From: Hydrogenophaga sp.
Lineage (GTDB): Bacteria; Pseudomonadota; Gammaproteobacteria; Burkholderiales; Burkholderiaceae_C
Reading direction: 5' to 3'
Assembly: GCF_018780385.1 (NCBI RefSeq)
Contig: NZ_JADMJO010000030.1
Span: 36,806-100,805, forward strand
Length of the DNA stretch: 64,000 nucleotides
This document shows positions 19,498 through 28,940 of the stretch, piece after piece. A program made the translations under genes and the position numbers. The notes under the pieces were generated by a model. The model had not been told where the DNA came from. It saw nothing but the letters and a program-made list of their open reading frames with translations, and ran no database searches. Numbering within the stretch: position 1 is the first letter of the stretch; each line of letters begins with the position of its first letter.

Positions 19498-19590
19498 GAT
19501 TCACCTCCTGCCTGCATTGGCGGGCAAGGGCCGTCCGGCGTCAAGAGCCAATTGCGGGGGGAATGGTTGGCTCCACCGGCCGGGGTGAGC

Positions 19591-20523
19591 TCAGCGCACG
19601 GTCTGTGTCAGCCAACCGGTGAAGGCCTGAACAGCCGGGCGGTGCTGGTCGCCCGCACGCACCGACATGAAATGCACCGGCTGGACGACCGCCTGAAACA
19701 CCTTCTCACCGAGGATCACCAGTTCGCCGCGTTCCAGCTCCCGGGCGGCCAGGCGGGTGCTCTCCAGTGCCACCCCCATGCCGTCGACCGCAGCCGCGAT
19801 GGCCATCGCCGCGCGGTCAAACGCCGGGCGCGGGCGAGCGGGCAGCGACAGGCCATGGCGCTCGAACCACTGGCCCCAGGTGAGCGGGCTCAGGGTGGAG
19901 TCGATCAAGGTCAGCTGATGGATCTGCCTGGCCGCCGGCACGCGCCGCACCAACAGCGAGGGTGACACCAGGGGTGCGATCCGTTCGGACCCCAACGGCA
20001 CCACCAGCAGTCCAGACATTTCGCGCACCGCGCCATATGACAGTTCCACGTCGACCTCACGCACGACCCGCAGATCCAGCGCGTCGGCGCCCGTGGTCAG
20101 GCGAATGTTGACGCCGGGGTGCGCAGCCAGGAATTCGTTGAGGCGTGGACCCAGCCACTTGAGGGCAAGGCTTGGCGCGCAATGGACCGACAGCACCTGG
20201 TCTTGTGTGGGCAATTGCACATCGGCGCAGGCCGCCTCCAGCGCATCGAACAGCCGCGCCAGGCTCTCGAACAGGCGCCGCCCTTCGAGCGTGGTCTGCA
20301 CCTGGCGGTGGCGGCGTTCGAACAGCGCGCGGCCGAAGTGCCGCTCCAGGTCACGGATCTGGTGGCTGATGGCCGAGGCGGTGAGGTGCAACTCTTGAGC
20401 GGCCAGCGCAAAACTCTGCAGGCGCGCAGCGGCCTCGAAGGTGCGCAGGCGCGCCAGCGGTGGAAAATTCCTCATGCGATGGGCTTTCAGATGAAACTGG
20501 CTCATGTTTCCATGAGCATTCAT
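19591..20523 (-). CDS. LysR-family regulator (GcvA-like)
   Basis: FPPLARLRTFEAAARLQSFALAAQELHLTASAISHQIRDLERHFGRALF; probable start MRNFPPL at ~20475. Confidence 0.9.
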   Translation of the reverse strand: MNAHGNMSQFHLKAHRMRNFPPLARLRTFEAAARLQSFALAAQELHLTASAISHQIRDLERHFGRALFERRHRQVQTTLEGRRLFESLARLFDALEAACADVQLPTQDQVLSVHCAPSLALKWLGPRLNEFLAAHPGVNIRLTTGADALDLRVVREVDVELSYGAVREMSGLLVVPLGSERIAPLVSPSLLVRRVPAARQIHQLTLIDSTLSPLTWGQWFERHGLSLPARPRPAFDRAAMAIAAAVDGMGVALESTRLAARELERGELVILGEKVFQAVVQPVHFMSVRAGDQHRPAVQAFTGWLTQTVR

Positions 20524-20584
20524 CGTTTGTCAATGCGTGTGCCCTGGCCCACCATGGCGGCACATCACCACCCGAGGAGACACC

Positions 20585-21451
20585 ATGTCCGCCGTGCTTG
20601 AAAAACTCTCGATGCTGGGCCAGAAGGAATACCGCCACGACCCGCTGACCGACCCCAAGGTCTCGATCTACCAGCCCGACCAGCCCGGCCTGATCTACCC
20701 CGGCATCCCCTCGTTCGACAACGTGGCGCAGGAGCGGCAGTACTTGAAAGAGCGGCTGGCCGGCGCCTGCCGCGCGTTTGCGCGCCAAGGCTTTGACTAC
20801 GGCTTCGCCGGCCACCTGACCATTCGCGACCCCGAGCATCCGCACCTGTACTGGACCAACCCGATGGCGGTGCATTTCGCGCAGGTGAAGGTGTCCAACC
20901 TGATCCTGGTGGACCACGAGGGCCAGGTGGTGGAGGGCCGCCACGCGGTCAACCGCGCCGGCTTCGTGCTGCATGCCGCGGTGCACGAGGCACATCCCGA
21001 CATCATCGCCATGTGCCACGCGCACACCGTCTACGGCACGGCGTTCGCCTCACTGGGTCAGCCGCTGCAGCCGATCTCGCAGGACGCGGCCGCCTTCTTC
21101 GAGGACCACGTGGTCATTGGCGACGAAGCCGGCCAGGTGGCGGTGGAAGTGAAGGCCGGTCTGAAGGTGGCCGACTGGTTCAAAGGCGTGAAGGCAGCGA
21201 TCCACCAGAACCACGGTCTGTTCACCGCGAGCCGCCACAGCATCGAGGCCGCGGCGTTCTGGTTCATTGCGCTGGAGCGCTGCTGCCAGCAGCAACTGGC
21301 CGTGATGGCCACCGGCGCGACCCCGCGCTTGGTCCCCGCCGAGCGCGCGCGCTACAGCCGCGAGCACGTGGGCAGCGAATACATCGGCTGGTTGCACTTC
21401 CAGACCATCTGGAACGACCTGGTGCGCAGCGAGCCCGACCTGTTCGACTGA
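20585..21451 (+). CDS. Class II aldolase/adducin family protein
   Basis: ATG after GGAGACACC; GFDYGFAGHLTIRDPEHP, HAAVHEAHPDIIAMCHAHTVYGTAFASLG metal-binding signature. Confidence 0.88.
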   Translation: MSAVLEKLSMLGQKEYRHDPLTDPKVSIYQPDQPGLIYPGIPSFDNVAQERQYLKERLAGACRAFARQGFDYGFAGHLTIRDPEHPHLYWTNPMAVHFAQVKVSNLILVDHEGQVVEGRHAVNRAGFVLHAAVHEAHPDIIAMCHAHTVYGTAFASLGQPLQPISQDAAAFFEDHVVIGDEAGQVAVEVKAGLKVADWFKGVKAAIHQNHGLFTASRHSIEAAAFWFIALERCCQQQLAVMATGATPRLVPAERARYSREHVGSEYIGWLHFQTIWNDLVRSEPDLFD

Positions 21452-21473
21452 AACAGACCGGGCCGCGTGTCGG

Positions 21474-22031
21474 TCAGCGCTGGCCGTGGGCGGCTTTGGC
21501 GGCCTTGATGCAGGCGTCCTTGGCGTCACCGGACATGGCATCGCATTTTTCAGCCGCGGCCTTGTACTTGGCCTCGTTGACTTCCTCTTTGCTGTCGGCG
21601 CGGGCTTCGGCCGTGGCTTTCGTGGCTTTGGCGCTGGCAATTGCGGCCACGTGCGCCGCTTTCGCTTCCTTGTTGCACACGTCCTTGGCGTTGCCGTTCA
21701 GGTCATCGCAGCGCTCCTTGGCCACCTCGTAGACGCCATCGGCCTTGACGGTCTGAACCTTGATGCCATCGGCCGGCTTGCCGCTGGACTTGAATTCGAG
21801 CTCGGCGCGCGCGTTGTTGTCCTTGGCCTTGGCCTCTTCCATGCAGATGTCCTTGGCATTGGCCTTCAGACTGTCGCACGCGGCCTTGGCGGCCTTGTAG
21901 TCCGCACTGATGGCGGTCTTGGCTGCGGCGTATTCGGCCTTGTTGGGTGGAGCGGTCTGCCCAAACGCCAGAGGAGCGAAAAGACAGGCGCTGACCAACA
22001 GCATGGCGCGGGAATGGGAATTGGTTTTCAT
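21474..22031 (-). CDS. Small secreted Lys/Ala/Cys protein with three CDxxxxxAKDxC repeats; function unknown
   Basis: 185 aa from ATG at 22031; signal peptide MKTNSHSRAMLLVSACLFAPLAFGQ; repeats CDSLKANAKDICMEEAKAK, CDDLNGNAKDVCNKEAKAAH, CDAMSGDAKDACIKAAKAAH. Confidence 0.8.
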   Translation of the reverse strand: MKTNSHSRAMLLVSACLFAPLAFGQTAPPNKAEYAAAKTAISADYKAAKAACDSLKANAKDICMEEAKAKDNNARAELEFKSSGKPADGIKVQTVKADGVYEVAKERCDDLNGNAKDVCNKEAKAAHVAAIASAKATKATAEARADSKEEVNEAKYKAAAEKCDAMSGDAKDACIKAAKAAHGQR

Positions 22032-22214
22032 GGGGAGCCCTTTCAAAGTTGACGGAGTTGCGTGGAGCGGCGCCAGGCCGCTTGAGGGATCCACGCTCAC
22101 AGCATCGGCCAATCAGCGCGTGGGGTCTGTTCGGTTTCCAACGTTGCCCAACGCACACAAGGCAGCAACGCGCGTGACAAGCGCGCGCACACGCGCGGCG
22201 TAGCATCGGGCGCC

Positions 22215-23462
22215 ATGCCGCACACCCCTGCCGACCCCAGCCTGATCGACTCACGCGTGGCCATGCGCCGCCTGCTCACCACGCTGGCGCTGGTCACGCT
22301 GGGCAACAGTGGCATGTACGTGGTGGCGGTGGTGTTGCCGGCAGTGCAGGCCGAGTTCGGCGTGGGCCGCGCCGACGCTTCCCTGCCCTACACGCTGATG
22401 ATGATCTGCCTGGGGATCGGCGGCCTGTTCACGGGCAAGCTCGCTGATCGCCACGGCATCACGCCGGTGCTGCGCGTGGGCGCGGTGGCGGTGGCAGGCG
22501 GCTTTGTGTGGGCGGCCTACGCGGGCAGCATCTGGACCTTTGGTCTTGCGCACGGGCTGCTGCTCGGCATGCTGGGCAGCTCGTCCACCTTTGCGCCCTT
22601 GCTGGCCGACGCGGCGCTGTGGTGGAACAAGCGCCGCGGCATGGCGGTGGCCATTGCCGCCAGCGGCAACTACGTGGCCGGCACTGTGTGGCCACCGCTG
22701 GTGCAGTGGGGCATAGCGACCATCGGCTGGCGCCAGACCTACATCATTCTGGGCGTGGTGTGCGGCACCGGCATCTTTCTGCTGGCCAACCTCATGCGCC
22801 AGCGCCCGCCGCTGGTGGTGACCGCGCCGGTGAGCGCGGGTGAAGCAGCGCCCGACACCAGCCGCCCGTTTGGTCTGAGCCCGAACCACGCGATGGCCCT
22901 GCTGTGCGTGGCCGGCGTGGGCTGCTGCGTGGCCATGTCGATGCCGCAGGTGCACATCGTGGCCTATTGCACCGACCTGGGCTTTGGCGCGGCGCGCGGC
23001 GCCGAGATGCTCTCGCTCATGCTGTTCTGCGGCATCGCCAGCCGGCTCATCTCAGGCTGGATCTGCGACCGCATCGGCGGCATCCGCACATTGCTGCTGG
23101 GTTCGGCCCTGCAGTGCGTGGCGTTGCTGCTGTTCCTGCCGTTCGACGGGCTGGTCTCGCTCTACCTGATTGCCGCGCTGTTCGGCCTGTTCCAGGGCGG
23201 CATCGTGCCGTCATACGCCATCATCGTGCGCGAGTATTTCCCGCCCAAAGAAGCCGGCGCGCGGGTGGGCGCGGTGATCATGGCCACGCTGGTGGGCATG
23301 GCGCTGGGCGGCTGGATGTCGGGCTGGGTGTTCGACCTGACCGGCAGCTACCACGCGGCCTTCCTCAACGGCATTGCCTTCAACCTGCTCAACATGAGCA
23401 TCGCGCTGTGGCTGTATTTCCGGGTACGCCGCATCACCCGCGCGCAGTTGGTCGGCGCTTGA
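22215..23462 (+). CDS. MFS transporter
   Basis: ~12 hydrophobic segments; GKLADRHGITPVLRVG and ICDRIGGIRTLLLG loop motifs. Start may be 22215 or 22260. Confidence 0.9.
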   Translation: MPHTPADPSLIDSRVAMRRLLTTLALVTLGNSGMYVVAVVLPAVQAEFGVGRADASLPYTLMMICLGIGGLFTGKLADRHGITPVLRVGAVAVAGGFVWAAYAGSIWTFGLAHGLLLGMLGSSSTFAPLLADAALWWNKRRGMAVAIAASGNYVAGTVWPPLVQWGIATIGWRQTYIILGVVCGTGIFLLANLMRQRPPLVVTAPVSAGEAAPDTSRPFGLSPNHAMALLCVAGVGCCVAMSMPQVHIVAYCTDLGFGAARGAEMLSLMLFCGIASRLISGWICDRIGGIRTLLLGSALQCVALLLFLPFDGLVSLYLIAALFGLFQGGIVPSYAIIVREYFPPKEAGARVGAVIMATLVGMALGGWMSGWVFDLTGSYHAAFLNGIAFNLLNMSIALWLYFRVRRITRAQLVGA

Positions 23463-24387
23463 TCACGGCGGCCTTGCCCTGCTGCGCGCTCTGACGGCGC
23501 ACGCCGTCCAGCAGCTCCAGGAAACGCCGCGCCGCCACCCCCAGCGGGCGCGCCTTCGCCCAGACGGCGTCGACCCACAGCGGCATGGCGTTGCTGAAGT
23601 TCTCCAGCGGAATCTCCACCAGCTGCCCGGCGGCCAGGGGCGCGCGCACAAAACCCTGCGGCAACCACGCCCAGCCCAGGCCGGCGATCACCAGCCCCAT
23701 GGCGGCCACCGGGGTATCGGTGCGCCACTGGTGGCGCGACATCACGATGCGCTCGTCCACATCGCTGGTGTGCCGACCGGCCACGATGATCTGCCGCTCC
23801 AAGGCCAGATCGTCCTCGCGCACGCCGCGCGTGGCCTTGCGCCCGCGCAGCATCGGATGGGTGGGCGCCGCCACCGCCACCAGAATCTCGCGCCCCACCT
23901 CCTGAAAGCCCTCGCGCGCATCCAGACTGGCGCGCTCGAACACCAGGGCCACGTGAGCGCGCCCGCTGTGCAACATGCCCAAGGCGTCGGTTTGCGGTGC
24001 CGCCAGCACCTCCACCTCCAGCAACGGGTGTTCGGCCGACAGCTGCACCAGCGCCGCGCTCCAGGGCGTGGCCGCCAGGAGCTCCGGCGCCACCGCAATC
24101 GTCAGGCAGGGCTCCAGTCCCTGGGTGAGCGACAGCGCGTGTGTGTCCAGCTTGAGCAGCTGCTCTGCCAGCATGCGCGCCTGCGGCACCAGGGCCGTTG
24201 CCTGCGGCGTGGGTCGCGGCTCGCGACCGCTGCGGTCAAACAGCACCAGGTTCAGGTCGGCTTCGAGATGGGCGATCGCCATGCTCACCGCCGACGGCAC
24301 CTTGCCCAGCGAGCGCGCCGCAGCCGAAAAGGAACCGTGGTCGAGCACCGCGAGAAACACCTTGAGGGATTCAAAATCAAATTTCAT
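23434..24387 (-). CDS. LysR-family transcriptional regulator
   Basis: MKFDFESLKVFLAVLDHGSFSAAARSLGKVPSAVSMAIAHLEADLNLVLFDR; divergent from the PACE transporter gene. Confidence 0.92.
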   Translation of the reverse strand: MKFDFESLKVFLAVLDHGSFSAAARSLGKVPSAVSMAIAHLEADLNLVLFDRSGREPRPTPQATALVPQARMLAEQLLKLDTHALSLTQGLEPCLTIAVAPELLAATPWSAALVQLSAEHPLLEVEVLAAPQTDALGMLHSGRAHVALVFERASLDAREGFQEVGREILVAVAAPTHPMLRGRKATRGVREDDLALERQIIVAGRHTSDVDERIVMSRHQWRTDTPVAAMGLVIAGLGWAWLPQGFVRAPLAAGQLVEIPLENFSNAMPLWVDAVWAKARPLGVAARRFLELLDGVRRQSAQQGKAAVIKRRPTARG

Positions 24388-24399
24388 CTGTCAGTTCCC

Positions 24400-24430
24400 C
24401 TGATAGAAGCTGACTTTTAGTATCAATCAG
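24400..24430. promoter_or_regulatory. Possible LysR binding region in divergent intergenic
   Basis: CTGATAGAAGC...TATCAATCAG imperfect inverted repeat between lysR and PACE gene. Confidence 0.35.
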
Positions 24431-24441
24431 AACGACATACA

Positions 24442-24915
24442 GTGCAGCCATCGAAACAACGGAGACGCGCTGTGCAGGGATTCTGGAGACGTGTGGTGTA
24501 CATCGGCCTGTACGAAGTGGTGGCCATCGCACTCGCTGGCTGGGGCTTGATGCTCATGTCGGGCCACAGCTTGCTGGACAGCGGGGCGCTGGCCATTGCC
24601 ACCTCGTCCGTGGCGGTCGTGTGGAACCTCGTCTTCAACACCTTCTTTGAACGGTGGGAGGCTCGCCAGGCCACCACCGGGCGCAGCGTGAAACGGCGTG
24701 TGCTGCACGCGGTGAGCTTCGAGATCGGACTGGTCGCGATGCTGGTCCCGCTGATCGCCTGGTGGCTGGGCGTGAGTCTGTGGCAAGCCCTGGTCATGGA
24801 CATGGCCCTGGTGGTTTTTTTCCTTGTCTACACCTTCGCCTTCAACTGGGCCTTCGACGAGGTGTTTGGCCTGCCGGTCTCGGCCACGAAAGGCATGGCG
24901 ATCCAGGCGACTTGA
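24442..24915 (+). CDS. PACE-family (bacterial transmembrane pair) efflux transporter
   Basis: ~157 aa, 4 TM, duplicated motif: RVVYIGLYEVVAIALAGWG...SSVAVVWNLVFNTFFERWE and RVLHAVSFEIGLVAMLVPLIAWWLG...YTFAFNWAFDEVFG. Confidence 0.9.
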   Translation: MQPSKQRRRAVQGFWRRVVYIGLYEVVAIALAGWGLMLMSGHSLLDSGALAIATSSVAVVWNLVFNTFFERWEARQATTGRSVKRRVLHAVSFEIGLVAMLVPLIAWWLGVSLWQALVMDMALVVFFLVYTFAFNWAFDEVFGLPVSATKGMAIQAT

Positions 24916-24925
24916 GGGCACCCGC

Positions 24926-26365
24926 TCAGCGAACGGACCGGGCCATCTCGGTGGCCAGCGCGCCCAGCGTGCGCAAGGCCGCGTCCACACGACCGTCGCC
25001 GGGGTGCCCGACATTGAGGCGCAGGTGGTGGGTGAAGCGCCGGTCGGCCGAGAACAGCGCGCCGGGCGCCGTGCTGATGGAGTGCGCTCGGGCCCGGTGG
25101 TGCAGCGCGAGGGCGTCGACCGAGGGTGGCAGTTCGAGCCAGATGAAGTAGCCGCCCTCGGGCCGCGTGGTGCGCGTGCCGGGCGGAAAGTGACGTTCGA
25201 TCAGCCGCAGCGCGTGCTTGCGCTGCGCCGACAGGGACTCGCGCAGACGCCTGAGGTGGCGGTCGTAGCCGCCCTGGGCCAGGTAGTCCGCCAGCGCCAG
25301 TTGGGTCGGCAGGGCGCTGGCCAGAGAGGTCGTCATCTTCAGCCGCTCCACTTGCGGTGCGTACCGCCCGGCGGCGGCCCAACCGACCCGGTAACCGGGT
25401 GCCAGGCACTTGGAGAACGACGAGCAGTGCAGCACGCCACCGCTCTGGTCATACGCCTTGGCCGGTGGCGGGCGCAGCGAGCCCGCGTACAACTCGCCGT
25501 ACACGTCGTCCTCGATCAACGGCACGCGGTGACGCGCGAGCAGGTCGACCAGCGCCTGCTTGCGCTCGGGCGACATCAGCGCGCCCAGCGGGTTCTGGAA
25601 ACTGGGCATGACCCAGCAGGCGGCCACCCGGTGACGCTCCAGCAGCCCGCTCAGGGCCTCCAGGTCCACGCCGTCGCGCGGGTCGGTGGCCACCTCCACC
25701 GCCTTGAGGTGCAGGCGCTCCAGCGCCTGCAAGGCGGCGTAGAACGTGGGCGATTCGACCACCACCACGTCCCCCGGCCGGGTGACCGCCTGCAGGCAGA
25801 GGTTGAGCGCTTCCATCGCGCCGTTGGTGACGATGAGTTCGTTGTCCGCCAGCGCCATGCCCTGCAAGGCGTAGCGCCGGCGCAAGGCCAGCCGCAACCC
25901 TTCGTCGCCCGCGGTGAGCGCACCCGTGATCTGGGCTGGCTTCAGGCCGCGCATGGCGCGCGCACCGCAGCGGGCCAGCTCGTCAAACGGGAACAGGTGC
26001 GAGGCCGGAAACGCCGAGCCCAGCGGCACCACATCGGCGTCGCGCGTGGACCCCAGCAGATCAAACACCAGTTCGCTGATGGCCACCGGCGTGGCCTCGC
26101 TGCGCGGTGCGGCCACCTGGGGGCCGGCCCGCACGGCGCGGCGCGTGGCCCGCACATAAAACCCGGAGCGCGCCCGCGCCTCGACCAGGCCCTCGGCCTC
26201 CAGCTGGCCATAAGCCTGGAACACGGTGGACGGACTCATGCCACGCTGCTGGCAGGTCTCGCGCACGGAGGGCAGGCGCTCGCCCGGGCGCAACAAACCC
26301 CCGCGGATGGCCACGGCCAGTTCGTCGGCCAGTTGCTGGTACCGGGGCACGCGAAAGCTGTTCAT
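24926..26365 (-). CDS. MocR-type GntR/aminotransferase regulator
   Basis: N-terminal wHTH RYQQLADELAVAIRGGLLRPGERLPSVRETCQQRGMSPSTVFQAYGQLE; C-terminal PLP-fold SFSKCLAPGYRVGW. Confidence 0.92.
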   Translation of the reverse strand: MNSFRVPRYQQLADELAVAIRGGLLRPGERLPSVRETCQQRGMSPSTVFQAYGQLEAEGLVEARARSGFYVRATRRAVRAGPQVAAPRSEATPVAISELVFDLLGSTRDADVVPLGSAFPASHLFPFDELARCGARAMRGLKPAQITGALTAGDEGLRLALRRRYALQGMALADNELIVTNGAMEALNLCLQAVTRPGDVVVVESPTFYAALQALERLHLKAVEVATDPRDGVDLEALSGLLERHRVAACWVMPSFQNPLGALMSPERKQALVDLLARHRVPLIEDDVYGELYAGSLRPPPAKAYDQSGGVLHCSSFSKCLAPGYRVGWAAAGRYAPQVERLKMTTSLASALPTQLALADYLAQGGYDRHLRRLRESLSAQRKHALRLIERHFPPGTRTTRPEGGYFIWLELPPSVDALALHHRARAHSISTAPGALFSADRRFTHHLRLNVGHPGDGRVDAALRTLGALATEMARSVR

Positions 26366-26395
26366 CGGATCACACCATCTGATCTGGTCGTTTTT

Positions 26396-26429
26396 CAATT
26401 CATCTGGGTCTTGCGGATCAGATGAATTG
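26396..26429. promoter_or_regulatory. Inverted repeat CAATTCATCTG-N12-CAGATGAATTG between mocR-like gene and cytochrome gene
   Basis: Perfect 11-bp arms in the divergent intergenic region. Confidence 0.55.
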
Positions 26430-26444
26430 TGTGAGGATACCCAC

Positions 26445-27185
26445 ATGCGCCCCATTCCCGCCCTGATCGCCCTGCTGCTCGCCGCATGCATCCCGTGGGG
26501 CGCCACCGCACAACCCGCCCTCCGTTTTGAAGACACCCTGGCCCAGCGGGTGCAGGCCTGCGCCAGTTGCCATGGCCAGCAGGGCCGTGCCCGCCCCGAC
26601 GGCTACTACCCCCGCATTGCCGGCAAACCGGCGGGCTACCTCTACAACCAGCTCAAGCATTTCCAGACCGGCCAGCGCCAACACGCGCTGATGGCGCGCA
26701 TGGTCGATCCGCTGAGCGACGCCTACCTGTGGGAGATCGCGCACCACTTCGCATCACTGGACCTGCCCCACGCGCCGGCCTTGCCCGCCCGCGCGCCCGC
26801 CGCCGTGTTGCAGCGTGGCGAACAACTCGCGCTGCGCGGCGACGCTTCGCGGCAGGTGCCTGCCTGCACCGCCTGCCACGGCGCCGCGCTCACCGGCGTG
26901 CAGCCCGCCGCGCCGGGGCTGCTGGGCCTGCCACCGGACTACATCAACGCGCAGCTCGGTGCCTGGCACAACGGCACGCGCAAAGCCCAGGCACCCGACT
27001 GCATGGCCACCATCGCACGCCGCTTGCCGGCTGAGGACGTGGCCGCCGTGAGCGCCTGGCTGGCCGCGCAACCGGTGCCCCTGTCCGCCGCGCCGGCCGC
27101 ATCCACCGGGATCCCGGCACCCCTGGAGTGCGGCAGCTTCACGCCACCGGTGGCACCGGCCTCGGTGAAAGCGGTGCGGCCATGA
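26445..27185 (+). CDS. Diheme cytochrome c (c4-like)
   Basis: Signal peptide MRPIPALIALLLAACIPWGATAQ; two CxxCH motifs (CASCH, CTACH). Confidence 0.9.
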   Translation: MRPIPALIALLLAACIPWGATAQPALRFEDTLAQRVQACASCHGQQGRARPDGYYPRIAGKPAGYLYNQLKHFQTGQRQHALMARMVDPLSDAYLWEIAHHFASLDLPHAPALPARAPAAVLQRGEQLALRGDASRQVPACTACHGAALTGVQPAAPGLLGLPPDYINAQLGAWHNGTRKAQAPDCMATIARRLPAEDVAAVSAWLAAQPVPLSAAPAASTGIPAPLECGSFTPPVAPASVKAVRP

Positions 27186-27243
27186 GCGCGCCGGGCCGCT
27201 CCCAAGCGCTCGTCCCGAAGCGCGCAGCGCGGAGGGTAGTCCA

Positions 27244-28551
27244 GTGAGCGCGCATCTCTCCCGACAACGTGGCGCCCTGGCCATGGGTGTTCTGCTGGCC
27301 TTGCTGCTGTGCGCAGGCGCCTGGCTGCTGTGGCCGTCCCAACCCGTGGCCGTCCCGGCCCTGAGCGCCACCACCCGCCTGGACGACACGGCCACCATCG
27401 AACGCGGCCGCTATCTCGCTGTGCTGGGCAACTGCCAGGCCTGCCACACCGAGCGGGGTGGCGCCGCATTCGCCGGCGGGCGCGGCATCGGAACGCCCTT
27501 CGGCACGGTGTACAGCAGCAACCTCACACCCGATGGCACCGGCCTGAAAGACTGGAACGCCGACGATTTCTGGCGCGCCCTGCACCACGGGCAATCGCGC
27601 GACGGGCGCCTGCTGAACCCGGCCTTCCCGTACACCAACACCACCCACGTCTCGCGCTCGGACAGCGACGCGCTGTTCGCGTTCTTCCGCAGCCTGGCAC
27701 CGGTGGAAGCGACCGTGCCCGGCAACGACCTGGGCCGGTACCTGGGTTCGCAAGCCGCGCTCAAAGCCTGGCGCGCGCTGTACTTCCGGCCCGCCGACAC
27801 GGTCCAGACCGCACCGGTGGACGAACTGCAACGCGGTGCCTACCTCGTCAACGGCCTGGCGCACTGCAGCGCCTGCCACGTACCGCGCAACGCCCTGGGC
27901 GGCAGCAGCAATATGCTGTCACTCGCCGGCGGGCTCCTGTCGGCACAGGGCTGGTACGCGCCTTCGTTGCTCGACCCGGCCGACGGCGGCGTGCAGGAGC
28001 GCGAGCTGGCCGACATCGTGGCGCTGTTCCAGACCGGCCGCAGCGATCGCCACATCGTCACCGGCCCGATGGCCGAGGTGGTCCAGCACAGCACGCAGCA
28101 CTGGCGACCTGACGATCTGCAGGCCATGGCAGCGCACCTCAAGGCGCTCCCGGTGACGCGCGGCCGCGTGCAGGCCACGACCGAAGCGCGGTCCGACAAA
28201 GCGCTGACCCAGGGTGCAAAGATTTACGAGCAGCAGTGTGCGCAATGCCATGGCGCGCAGGGGCAAGGCGTTCGCGGCGACGATGGCACCTGGGCCTATC
28301 CGCCGCTGGCGGGCAACAGCACGGTGCTGCAGGGGGTGCCTGCCAACCTGGTGCAGGCGGTGCTGTACGGCGGTTTCGGCCCCAGCACGGCGGGGCACCC
28401 GCGCCCCTTTGGCATGCCGCCCTTCGTGCTCGACCTGAACGGCCAGGACATCGCGGACCTGCTGACCTACCTGCGGGGTGCGTGGGGCAACGATGCGCCC
28501 CCGGTCTCGGAACTCGACGTGCAGCAGCTCCGACGCGCGGCCGGAAAGTAA
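27244..28551 (+). CDS. Triheme membrane-anchored cytochrome c (dehydrogenase cytochrome subunit type)
   Basis: N-terminal TM anchor LAMGVLLALLLCAGAWLLW; CQACH, CSACH, CAQCH. Confidence 0.9.
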   Translation: MSAHLSRQRGALAMGVLLALLLCAGAWLLWPSQPVAVPALSATTRLDDTATIERGRYLAVLGNCQACHTERGGAAFAGGRGIGTPFGTVYSSNLTPDGTGLKDWNADDFWRALHHGQSRDGRLLNPAFPYTNTTHVSRSDSDALFAFFRSLAPVEATVPGNDLGRYLGSQAALKAWRALYFRPADTVQTAPVDELQRGAYLVNGLAHCSACHVPRNALGGSSNMLSLAGGLLSAQGWYAPSLLDPADGGVQERELADIVALFQTGRSDRHIVTGPMAEVVQHSTQHWRPDDLQAMAAHLKALPVTRGRVQATTEARSDKALTQGAKIYEQQCAQCHGAQGQGVRGDDGTWAYPPLAGNSTVLQGVPANLVQAVLYGGFGPSTAGHPRPFGMPPFVLDLNGQDIADLLTYLRGAWGNDAPPVSELDVQQLRRAAGK

Positions 28552-28556
28552 CCGCC

Positions 28557-28925
28557 ATGCCGACGCCCTGGATCATTGGCCTGTGCGCGCAGTGGTGCCA
28601 CGTCTGCCGCGACCTGGCGCCCGACTTCCAGGCCCTGGCGCGGGAGCACCCCTCGGCCACCTGGCTGTGGATCGACGTCGAGGACCATGCGGAGCTGGTG
28701 CAGGCGCTGGACATCACCACCTTTCCCACCGTGCTGGTGGGCATGGACGAGCAGTTGGTCTTCTTTGGCGAAGCGCCCGGCATCGCCGCGCGGTTCAAGG
28801 CGTTCCTGCAGCCCTTCGCGCTGGGCCGCGTGACGCACGCGCCCCAGGCGTCCGACGAAGCCGCGGCCGAGGTCTTCGCGCGGCTGCAGAAGTTGCCCGC
28901 GCCGCCGGGCCGGTTGCCTGGCTGA
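28557..28925 (+). CDS. Thioredoxin-fold protein
   Basis: MPTPWIIGLCAQWCHVCRDLAPDFQALA (active site WCHVC); DITTFPTVLVG (cis-Pro). Confidence 0.85.
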   Translation: MPTPWIIGLCAQWCHVCRDLAPDFQALAREHPSATWLWIDVEDHAELVQALDITTFPTVLVGMDEQLVFFGEAPGIAARFKAFLQPFALGRVTHAPQASDEAAAEVFARLQKLPAPPGRLPG

Positions 28926-28940
28926 GCCGGCGATCCTGCG

